A stretch of DNA of 64,000 nt from JADJPG01 sp964491875 (GTDB lineage Bacteria > Verrucomicrobiota > Verrucomicrobiia > Limisphaerales > JADJPG01), in the NCBI GenBank assembly GCA_964491875.1, contig CAZBIC010000022.1:61514-125513 (forward strand). The letters run 5' to 3'. The translations under genes and the position numbers were made by a program. Positions 25,746 through 32,784 of this stretch are shown in pieces (within the stretch, counting starts at the first letter, position 1; each line of letters opens with the position of its first letter). Under the pieces are notes generated by a model. That model did not search any database. It worked only from the letters and a program-made list of their open reading frames with translations, and was not told the origin of the DNA.

Positions 25746-27050
25746 TCATTTCCGGCCGGCCAGTGGCGTGATCAGCACCTTGTCGATGCGATGGCGGTCC
25801 ATGTCCAAGACCTCAAAGCGGTGATTCGCTGCGTCGAAATGCTCGCCCTCGTCCGGAATGCGCCCCAGCTGCGCCATGATGAAACCGCTCAGGCTCTGGA
25901 AAGTTCCCGCCGCATCGCCCGGCAACGGCCCGATGCCCGTGGTGCGCTTGAATTCGTCGATGTCCATCATCGCGTCCACCAGCCATGAACCGTCCTGCCG
26001 TTGCTGACACGCTGTTTTCCTCTCGCGCTCGCCCGGCAGCGAACCGACGATCGCTTCCAGTACATCGATCAGCGTGACGAGCCCGGAGAAGTTCCCGAAC
26101 TCATCAGTTACCATGGCGAGGTGCTTGCCGGATTGCTTGAAGCTTTCGAGCAGTTTGATGCCGCTCATCGTTTCAGGAACCACGAGGGGTGGGGTCAGCA
26201 AATCGCGCAGATGCGCCGGCACTCCGGCAGCGAGGTTGGCATACATGGATTTTACCGAGACCAGCCCGATTACGTTGTCACGATTGCGTTCAAATACCGG
26301 GAAATAGGTATGATTGCTGGCGACGATTTTCCGCCAATTCACCTCGTCTGAATCCGCGGCGTTCAGCCAGACGATTCGTGCACGCGGCGTCATGAGGTTC
26401 TCCACCTTCTCCTGGTCCAAGCGCATCACGCCGCTGACCATTTCGATCTCCGCCTTGTGAAACACGCCCGCGTGATGGCCCTGCTCGATCATCATGCGAA
26501 TCTCCTCCTCGTTCACCATCGGCTCCTCGTGTTTACGCACGCCGAGCAGGTTGAGGAGCAGGTCTGTCGCGTTGGCGAGCAGCGTAATCAAGGGCGCGGC
26601 AACGACGGAGAGGAGCTTCATGGGTCGCGCCAGCCGAAGTGTCACCGCCTCCGGGTCGCCCAAGGCGATCCGCTTCGGCGCCAGCTCGCCCACCACCAGC
26701 GATAAGAATGTGATGGCTGCAATCACCAAAGTGAGACTGACCGGGCGCGCGTAACCAGCCAGCCAGGGAATTGTCTCCAGAACACGGGAGAGATGCTCGG
26801 CCAGCGTGGCACCGCCAAACACGCCCGCGATGATGCCGACCAGGGTGATCCCGACCTGCACAGTCGAAAGAAACCGCGTTGGCGTCGCCGCCAGCTCCAC
26901 CGCAACCCGGGCGCTGGCGTTGCCGGCATCCGCCAGCTTCCGCAGCCGGACCTTCTTCGCGGCCACAAACGCCATCTCTGCGGTCGCAAAGACACCGTTG
27001 GCCATGATCAGCACCAGCACGATTCCGATTTCCCACGCGATTCCTGACAT
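25746..27050 (-). CDS. CNNM/CorC-type transporter-like protein (hemolysin family: DUF21, two CBS, CorC_HlyC)
   Basis: A 434-residue membrane protein. The N-terminal DUF21 domain (about 1-190) has four hydrophobic segments and signatures NGVFATAEMAFVAAKKVRLR and LVVGELAPKRIALGDPEAV; two CBS domains follow (LMTPRARIVWLNA; LVTLIDVLEAIVGSLPGE), and a CorC_HlyC domain ends the protein (GFIMAQLGRIPDEGEHFDAA). Such proteins are linked to Mg2+ or Co2+ efflux; the old haemolysin name is misleading. Convergent with the ene-reductase gene with an 18-base gap. Confidence 0.93.
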   Translation of the reverse strand: MSGIAWEIGIVLVLIMANGVFATAEMAFVAAKKVRLRKLADAGNASARVAVELAATPTRFLSTVQVGITLVGIIAGVFGGATLAEHLSRVLETIPWLAGYARPVSLTLVIAAITFLSLVVGELAPKRIALGDPEAVTLRLARPMKLLSVVAAPLITLLANATDLLLNLLGVRKHEEPMVNEEEIRMMIEQGHHAGVFHKAEIEMVSGVMRLDQEKVENLMTPRARIVWLNAADSDEVNWRKIVASNHTYFPVFERNRDNVIGLVSVKSMYANLAAGVPAHLRDLLTPPLVVPETMSGIKLLESFKQSGKHLAMVTDEFGNFSGLVTLIDVLEAIVGSLPGERERKTACQQRQDGSWLVDAMMDIDEFKRTTGIGPLPGDAAGTFQSLSGFIMAQLGRIPDEGEHFDAANHRFEVLDMDRHRIDKVLITPLAGRK

Positions 27051-27290
27051 GGAAGCTGTTTAGCAAGGATCCAGCCGTCAGGAAACACATCACAATCGAG
27101 GCTGTCCGTGACGCACCTCCGGAACTTGTGGCCAGCAGGGACTCATCTTGACCAGCGAGTGGTCAGGCGCGCGCGCTACAAATCTCCACCCACCGATGAA
27201 ACGCCCCATAAACGCATCGACCGACGCTGGCATGGCAGCGGCTATTGGGATGAACCGCCGGCTGACTCCCGGCACAACCAAACAACGACC

Positions 27291-27977
27291 ATGACACTGT
27301 TGCTGATTTTTCTCGGAACGATGGTAATCGCCCTCCTCGCCCAATGGCAGGTGCGGCGGATGTATACCCGGTACTCGAAAATCCCCGCCATGTCCGGTTA
27401 CACCGGAGCCGAGGCGGCTCACGAAATCCTCCGTCGCGCTGGAATCCGCGACGTGGAAATCGTCGAGCACAACGAGATGCTGGGTGACCACTACGATCCC
27501 CGGCACAAGCGGTTGGTTCTCTCCACCGACAACTACCACGGCACATCGCTGGCCGCCCTGGGCGTCGCCGCGCACGAAGCCGGTCACGCCATCCAGCACA
27601 AACAAGCCTACGCCCCGCTCCATTGGCGGATGGCTGCCGTGCACGTGACGGGGTTCGCGAACCAGATCGTCACCATCCTGCCACTCATCGGTGTCGTCAC
27701 CGGATTTCTGTCCACTGCGACTGGCTTGACCGTCATGGCCGTCGCGTGGGGCGTAATCATGGCCTTCAACCTCATCACCCTGCCGGTGGAATTCGACGCA
27801 TCCCGCCGGGCCAAAATGCAGCTCGCAGAAATGGGCTTCCTGCGCGATGGGACTGAGATGAGCGGCGTCGCCAAAGTGCTGAACGCCGCGGCGCTGACCT
27901 ACGTGGCCGCCTTTGTCACCTCGTTGGTTTACTTTCTTTGGTATCTGTTGCCGCTGCTCACCGGCCAACGTCGATGA
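27291..27977 (+). CDS. Membrane zinc metallopeptidase (YugP-like)
   Basis: A 228-residue protein starting at ATG 27291; the frame extends upstream without a plausible start or signal. One N-terminal helix (LLLIFLGTMVIALLAQW), then a soluble part with the zinc motif HEAGHAIQHKQ (His95, Glu96, His99), the YDPRHKRLVLSTDNYHG segment, and three C-terminal helices. FDASRRAKMQL likely carries the third ligand region. This is the neutral zinc metallopeptidase_2 family of Bacillus YugP; physiological targets are unknown. Confidence 0.9.
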   Translation: MTLLLIFLGTMVIALLAQWQVRRMYTRYSKIPAMSGYTGAEAAHEILRRAGIRDVEIVEHNEMLGDHYDPRHKRLVLSTDNYHGTSLAALGVAAHEAGHAIQHKQAYAPLHWRMAAVHVTGFANQIVTILPLIGVVTGFLSTATGLTVMAVAWGVIMAFNLITLPVEFDASRRAKMQLAEMGFLRDGTEMSGVAKVLNAAALTYVAAFVTSLVYFLWYLLPLLTGQRR

Positions 27978-28261
27978 CAAATCAAAGTGGCCAGCCACTG
28001 GTCAGCGATGACCAGTCGATTACCACCTCTCAACGTCAGCCATGGCGACACCGAATCAAAAAACGCAATCTACGGCCGGATCGATGTACTTCGGGTTGCT
28101 GGCACGGTGTCGGCTGCGTATAGTGTAGTGACCCTTGAATACCGCCGAACACGATGACCATTCGCTGCAACCAGCCGTCCAATTCCTGCGCCGCCCGCAG
28201 CCCGTTCGCCATCTTCCCAGCTCCCTTCAGCCTTAGTTTCAACTCCTGAATCCATACCGCC

Positions 28262-29062
28262 ATGTCACGAGACCGCATGCAACGCCAGCGCTTCGAGCAG
28301 AAATATATGCTCGTCGAAGACCAAGCCCGCATCATCCGAGAGTTCGTCGCGGCCCATCTGGAACTGGATGAGAACGGCGTGGGCAAGCCCAACTTCAGCT
28401 ACCCGGTTCACAGTCTCTACCTCGACTCACCCGAGCTATACACTTTTTGGACGACCATCAACGGGGACAAGAACCGCTACAAGCTGCGCCTGCGTTTTTA
28501 TAATGATCGGCCCGAATCACCGGTCTTTTTTGAGGTCAAGCGACGGATGAACAACTGCATCCTCAAGCAGCGCGGCGGTGTGCACAAGGAAGCCGTGGAA
28601 CGGCTCCTGCGCGGCCAGATGCCCGGACCCGAGGACCTGTTGCGGGGCGACGGCAAGAGCCTCGTCGCCATCCAAAACTTCGTAAAATACACCACCCAGA
28701 TTGGCGCCGTCCCCCAGGCGCACGTCTGCTATCTCCGCGAAGCCTACGTCGACCCGGTCAGCGACAACGTCCGCGTCACCTTCGATCGCGCCGTCCGCAC
28801 CGAGCCCCGACACGACATCAATTTCAGCACTGACCTAAAGGCACCAAGCCTTCCGTTCGGTGATCGGGTGATTCTTGAGTTGAAGTTCACCGACCGCTTC
28901 CCGAACTGGCTGCGCAACCTCGTCGAGCGCTTCGGCTTGATGCAATGCGGCGCTGCGAAGTATGCCGAAGGTCTTGCGGGTCACTCCGCCTTTGGGGTCA
29001 GCCACGCGGGCGATTTCCGCGAACTGCCCTCCAAGAAGAACGCCCACATGTTCTACGCGTGA
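28262..29062 (+). CDS. VTC-domain polyphosphate polymerase
   Basis: A 266-residue stand-alone VTC catalytic domain, which in yeast Vtc4 synthesises polyphosphate from ATP in a triphosphate-tunnel fold. Basic tunnel strands are visible: RQRFEQKYMLVEDQARI, YPVHSLYLDSPELYTFW, KLRLRFYNDRPESPVFFEVK, with RMNNCILKQR next and late FGDRVILELKFTDRFPNWLR. The ELKF glutamate is expected to bind metal. No SPX or CHAD domain is fused, unlike eukaryotic VTC. It is monocistronic and shares a terminator hairpin with its convergent neighbour. Confidence 0.85.
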   Translation: MSRDRMQRQRFEQKYMLVEDQARIIREFVAAHLELDENGVGKPNFSYPVHSLYLDSPELYTFWTTINGDKNRYKLRLRFYNDRPESPVFFEVKRRMNNCILKQRGGVHKEAVERLLRGQMPGPEDLLRGDGKSLVAIQNFVKYTTQIGAVPQAHVCYLREAYVDPVSDNVRVTFDRAVRTEPRHDINFSTDLKAPSLPFGDRVILELKFTDRFPNWLRNLVERFGLMQCGAAKYAEGLAGHSAFGVSHAGDFRELPSKKNAHMFYA

Positions 29063-29080
29063 AGTTCCGGCGCGGAACTT
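29062..29080. terminator. Bidirectional terminator-like hairpin
   Basis: AAGTTCCG-GCG-CGGAACTT is a perfect 8-bp stem with a 3-base loop. It occupies the 16-base gap between the convergent VTC and terpenoid-cyclase-fold genes and touches both stops. There is no long U-tract, so the call depends on position and stem. Confidence 0.5.
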
Positions 29081-30263
29081 AAAGCCCCCGCCCGAGCATT
29101 TCCAGCGAGAGCACCGCGTAGCTCGTCACCAAGGTGGGGTCTTTCTCCCACCATCGTGCGTTGTCATTGAACCACGAACCATCCGGCCGCTGGAGATTCA
29201 ACAGCCGCATCGCGACCTCTTTTCGCCAGTTGAGCTTTCGACCGTCGTTCAGCTCCAACTCTTCCACGCCATACGCCGTGAGCGCCTTGGTCATGGTGTG
29301 GAAATAGTAGTAAAGCCCCTGTGGTCCCATGCCGGGATTTTCCTCCAGCGTGTAGTTCGCGCGCAGCCAGTCGAAGACCGCCACCACGCGCGGGTCGTCG
29401 CGCTTCAAGTTCGCATAGATGTAGCTGAGCATCCCGCCGTAGCTGATGCTGCCATAAGAACGCAGCGCGATGCGACCAGTCGCCGCATTCGTCTCGCCGC
29501 CCGCCATGCTGTGGCCGGGATAGTATACAAACCCGCCCTTGTTCTTCGCGTCGTCGGAGGCCCACTTCTGCTTGTTGTAGGCGGTCAGGTTCTGGCAGTT
29601 CTGGAGGAATTGAATCGCCGCGGCCCAATCGAGGTCCTTCGCGTCGGCTAGTTGCTTCTGGTCTGCGACGAGGTGGCGGCTGTGATAAATCGCCTCCAGC
29701 GCCGCCAGCGTGTTGCCCATGTCCGAATGCTCATACTTACTGCCATAGCCAATGCCACCGTCGAAAACGTCGTCCAGCCGGCCCTTGTCGCCGAAGTCCC
29801 GCTGCAAGCCGACGAGGAAACCGCGCGCCTTGCGAATCACGGGATCGTATTCCGCCTTGTTCGCCGCCAGCAGCGCCATCATGGAGATCGCCGTGTTGTA
29901 GGTGACGAGATTGCTCCGGTGAATCCCGCCGTCCGGCTGCGCGCTGGCCAGCACGAAGTCGTAGCCCTTCTTCAGCCAGGCTGGTTCCGACGCTCGATAA
30001 CGATTCTTCGGGTCGCCCTTGAACGCCGTCAGCGCCAGCGCCGTCACTGCCGGCTGTTCCGGCGTCGACCACCAGCCGTTGGAATTCTGGTTCGCCTGCA
30101 ACCACGTCAGTCCGCGGGAGATCGCATGCTCGACTTCGTTGGCGAACGATTGATCGCGCGGCGTGCGGTTGACGATGCCTTCAGCCGCCGTCACCGGATT
30201 GCATAAAGTCACAACGACCAGCGCGAATCCAAAAACTTTTGTTAACCAGTTCGCTCGCATCAT
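29079..30263 (-). CDS. Exported prenyltransferase/squalene-oxidase repeat protein
   Basis: A 394-residue protein from ATG 30263 with a signal peptide (MMRANWLTKVFGFALVVVTL ending CNPVTAAEG). Repeats of the alpha-alpha toroid fold are seen: AISRGLTWLQANQNSNGWWS, LKKGYDFVLASAQPDGGI, AAIQFLQNCQNL and RPDGSWFNDN. This resembles terpene cyclases and prenyltransferase beta-subunits, but the DxDD motif of squalene-hopene cyclases is not apparent. Together with export, a structural or peptide-binding role is more likely than cyclisation. An upstream GTG would add nine residues. Confidence 0.8.
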   Translation of the reverse strand: MMRANWLTKVFGFALVVVTLCNPVTAAEGIVNRTPRDQSFANEVEHAISRGLTWLQANQNSNGWWSTPEQPAVTALALTAFKGDPKNRYRASEPAWLKKGYDFVLASAQPDGGIHRSNLVTYNTAISMMALLAANKAEYDPVIRKARGFLVGLQRDFGDKGRLDDVFDGGIGYGSKYEHSDMGNTLAALEAIYHSRHLVADQKQLADAKDLDWAAAIQFLQNCQNLTAYNKQKWASDDAKNKGGFVYYPGHSMAGGETNAATGRIALRSYGSISYGGMLSYIYANLKRDDPRVVAVFDWLRANYTLEENPGMGPQGLYYYFHTMTKALTAYGVEELELNDGRKLNWRKEVAMRLLNLQRPDGSWFNDNARWWEKDPTLVTSYAVLSLEMLGRGL

Positions 30264-30368
30264 GGGCGTCAGACTGCCCGTCCGGCTCACAACTTCAAAC
30301 CGATTTTCCCAGTTTCGATTTGCCGACCTCCGAATAACCCGCAGAATTGGCCCGTCCAGAACTCACCT

Positions 30369-31307
30369 ATGAAATCCTTCGCCCTCGCCCAACTGTGTCT
30401 CGCCTGTGTCGCGGTCAGCACCAACTTCGTCTCCGCCGCAGACTTCGAGATTCGCAACGAAGCCGAGTTCAAAAAGATTTTCCCAGCCGACGCCAAGGTG
30501 ACCAAGCTCGCCGATGGTTTCGGGTTCACCGAAGGCCCGGTCTGGATCTCGCGCGACGGCGGTTATCTGGTGTTCAGCGACATTCCGAAGAACCAGTTGA
30601 AGAAGTGGACCGCGAAGGACGGCATCACGACCTTCCGCGAGCCGAGCCAGAACGCCAACGGCAACACGCTCGACCGTAAGGGCCGCCTCGTCACGGCCGA
30701 GCACAGCGGACGCCGCGTGTCGCTCATGGAGAAGGACGGAAGCGTCGTCACGGTTGTCGATCGGTTTGATGGCAAGAAGTTCAACTCACCGAACGACGTC
30801 GTCGTGAAATCCGACGGCACGTTCTGGTTCACCGACCCGCCTTACGGCCTCCCGAAAGGCGAGCAGAAGGAACAGGTCGGCAACTACGTTTACCGTTTCG
30901 ACCCGAAGACGAAGACCGTGACGTTGCTGGTGCAGGATTTCGACATGCCGAACGGACTTTGCTTCTCCCCCGACGAAAAGAAGCTCTACGTCGCGGACTC
31001 CGGCAAGCCGCATCACATCCGCGTGTTCGACGTGGCGAAGGACGGCACGGTGAGCAACGGCCGCGTCTTTGCGGTGATTGAGAAGGGCGGACCGGACGGC
31101 ATTCGCTGTGACGCGCAAGGCCGCATTTGGTCCAGCTCCGGCAATGGGGCGGATGTCTTCGCTCCGGACGGTTCGCTCATCGCGAAGATCAATCTCCCGA
31201 AAGGCGGCGCGAATCTCTGCTTTGGCGGCAAGAACGGAAAGACTCTCTACATCACCGCGCGCGAAGGTCTCTACGCGGTGGAGACGAAAGTGAAGGGAGC
31301 GAAGTAA
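30369..31307 (+). CDS. Exported SMP-30/gluconolactonase-like protein
   Basis: A 312-residue six-bladed propeller with signal peptide MKSFALAQLCLACVAVSTNF. Motifs: LADGFGFTEGPVWISRDGGY (Glu metal ligand in TEGPVW), SQNANGNTLDRKGRLVTAEH, FNSPNDVVVKSDGTFWFTDP (Asn/Asp ligands), FDMPNGLCFSPDEKKLYVAD and GGPDGIRCDAQGRIW. These fit a Ca- or Zn-dependent lactonase acting in the periplasm on sugar lactones. Sixty or so bases of promoter region separate it from the divergent gene at 30263. Confidence 0.9.
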   Translation: MKSFALAQLCLACVAVSTNFVSAADFEIRNEAEFKKIFPADAKVTKLADGFGFTEGPVWISRDGGYLVFSDIPKNQLKKWTAKDGITTFREPSQNANGNTLDRKGRLVTAEHSGRRVSLMEKDGSVVTVVDRFDGKKFNSPNDVVVKSDGTFWFTDPPYGLPKGEQKEQVGNYVYRFDPKTKTVTLLVQDFDMPNGLCFSPDEKKLYVADSGKPHHIRVFDVAKDGTVSNGRVFAVIEKGGPDGIRCDAQGRIWSSSGNGADVFAPDGSLIAKINLPKGGANLCFGGKNGKTLYITAREGLYAVETKVKGAK

Positions 31308-31319
31308 AGGCACGTGGGA

Positions 31320-31829
31320 ATGATTGTTCCCCGCCGGAGCTGCACGGTATCTTCCGAGGCTGGAACTTCGGTCCTCCGCTTCGCCTGCCGAAACCGGTTC
31401 TACCTGCTGTCACATCTTCCAGGTCTTTGCCTGTGGGCGGGCAGCACATTTTTCGGGATCGCAGCCACCTTTAATTTGCTGGGACCCACTCCCAGTTACA
31501 TTCGTGTCTTTGGCGGACTCTGGACCGCTGCATGGATGGTCCTAAGCTGGCTGTCTATGAGGTGGATACTTCTCGTTTATTTTTCCGCCTCCGAAATCGC
31601 CATCGAAGGAAGCATCCTGAGCCAATAGACTCATTGCCTTGGGCACACTTGGCAGAGGAATCTCGCCATGAAAGATGTCGCGGGTTTCTTCCCTGTTCAG
31701 AATCGCTTCGGAAAAGTCCTCGACCTGTATGTCCAGCATAACGAAAAGCCGGTGACAATCGAACGTTCCCTTTCTGAGAAAGACATGGAAGTCGCCTTGG
31801 CTTTTCTGGAAAAGCGGGGCCAAGGATAA
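31320..31829 (+). pseudogene. PH-domain-like membrane protein interrupted by in-frame TAG
   Basis: One frame runs from ATG 31320 to TAA 31829 with a single in-frame stop, TAG at 31626-31628. The first part has two hydrophobic segments (FYLLSHLPGLCLWAGSTFFG; LWTAAWMVLSWLSMRWILLV) and enters a beta-strand IAIEGSILSQ. After the stop the same frame reads TWQRNLAMKDVAGFFPVQNR then FGKVLDLYV, and IERSLSEKDMEVALAFL. Two helices, a sheet region and a closing amphipathic helix match small membrane-anchored bacterial PH-like proteins. A base change, a sequencing error or readthrough are possible causes. Family assignment is inferred from the pattern. Confidence 0.5.
31668..31829 (+). CDS. Possible 53-residue ORF reinitiating after the TAG
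   Basis: ATG 31668 is preceded by a strong Shine-Dalgarno (GAGGAA, spacing 7), so the C-terminal part of the broken PH-like gene could be translated as a separate peptide beginning MKDVAGFFPVQNRFGKVL. The site could also be fortuitous, since the same bases read as an ordinary part of the parent frame. Confidence 0.3.
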   Translation: MKDVAGFFPVQNRFGKVLDLYVQHNEKPVTIERSLSEKDMEVALAFLEKRGQG

Positions 31830-31831
31830 TT

Positions 31832-32779
31832 CTACGCCCGCGGATGCGCGGCGTCGTAGGCCTTCTTCAATCGCTCAGTCGTCACGTGAGTGTAAACCTG
31901 CGTCGTGACGAGATGCGCGTGGCCGAGCAGTTCCTGAACGCTCCGCAGGTCCGCACCCGCATCAAGCAGGTGCGTGGCGTAACTGTGCCGGAGCTTGTGC
32001 GGCGTGAGCTGCGGATCGAGCCCGGCGGTTTCGAGATATCCTTTCAGACGCGCCTGAAACGTCCGTGGCTGCATCGGGTCAGCTGACTTTGCGGAACGGA
32101 GAAACACCGGTTCGCTCGCCGAAGGCCGCTGCGGCAGCAAAGCCCAATAGCTCTCGATGGCGCGCAACGCGGGCGCACCGATGGGAACCTGCCGTTCTTT
32201 CTTACCCTTGCCGCGCACGCGCACCAGTTGCTCGTTCCAGTCGATGTCCTCCACGCGCATTCCACAAAGCTCGCTGATACGCAGTCCGCACGAGTAGATC
32301 GTTTCGAGAATCGCCACGTCACGCTCCGGTACCGCAGCTTCCACCGGGCGGCCGCGTTTTCTCTTCGCTGAATCCGTTGCCGCGCCGGGCGGCACCACAG
32401 CGCGGAGCGGTGCCTTCAACAAATCTTCAAGCTGCGCCATCGTCAGAAAACGCGGAAGCCGCTTCTCCAGTTTGGGCAGCGAGAGATTTTTGATTGGCGA
32501 GCTTTCCACGACACCACGGCGAACGAGGAATTTGTAGAACGTCCGCAGCGCGCTGAAGCGAAGCTGAATCGCCGCGCGGCTCAAGTTGTTGCGGCCGAGC
32601 GAACGGAGGTAGGCGCGGAAATCATCGCGCTGGAGGGAAGCCCACGTCGGCGGTGACTGGCGTTCCTTTTGATGCCACTGATGGAACTCGCCAAGCGTTT
32701 GGGTGTAGTTGCGGACGGTGTAAGCCGACGCACCGCGGTCAGTCGTGAGATGCTGAGCGAATCGATCGATCCACTCCAT
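31832..32779 (-). CDS. xerC: Tyrosine recombinase XerC/XerD family
   Basis: A 315-residue site-specific recombinase. The N-terminal core-binding domain spans about 1-105; the catalytic domain keeps Arg167 (CGLRISELCG), Lys192 (GKGKKERQVP), His261 and Arg264 (HKLRHSYATH), His287 (LGHAHL) and nucleophile Tyr296 (TQVYTHV). Between the first catalytic helices lies an unusual basic insertion, about residues 126-151 (RAVVPPGAATDSAKRKRGRP). It is encoded five bases after the topoisomerase gene, no mobile-element hallmarks surround it, and its likely job is chromosome-dimer resolution at dif. XerC versus XerD is not certain. Confidence 0.88.
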   Translation of the reverse strand: MEWIDRFAQHLTTDRGASAYTVRNYTQTLGEFHQWHQKERQSPPTWASLQRDDFRAYLRSLGRNNLSRAAIQLRFSALRTFYKFLVRRGVVESSPIKNLSLPKLEKRLPRFLTMAQLEDLLKAPLRAVVPPGAATDSAKRKRGRPVEAAVPERDVAILETIYSCGLRISELCGMRVEDIDWNEQLVRVRGKGKKERQVPIGAPALRAIESYWALLPQRPSASEPVFLRSAKSADPMQPRTFQARLKGYLETAGLDPQLTPHKLRHSYATHLLDAGADLRSVQELLGHAHLVTTQVYTHVTTERLKKAYDAAHPRA

Positions 32780-32784
32780 AAACG

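Noticed and set aside
27108..27290. 61-codon upstream extension of the YugP-like peptidase frame
   Set aside because: The extension lacks homology, and the family's N-terminal membrane helix starts right after the ATG at 27291.
28000..28030. Repeated GGTCAGCGATGACCAG-like bases near 28000 and near 27150 as an operator pair
   Set aside because: The similarity is short (about 10 bases), one copy is inside a probable untranslated leader, and no regulator is nearby.
31314..31628. Treating the 104-codon frame before the TAG as a complete independent gene
   Set aside because: It ends inside an apparent beta-strand and the same frame continues with matching domain sequence after the TAG.
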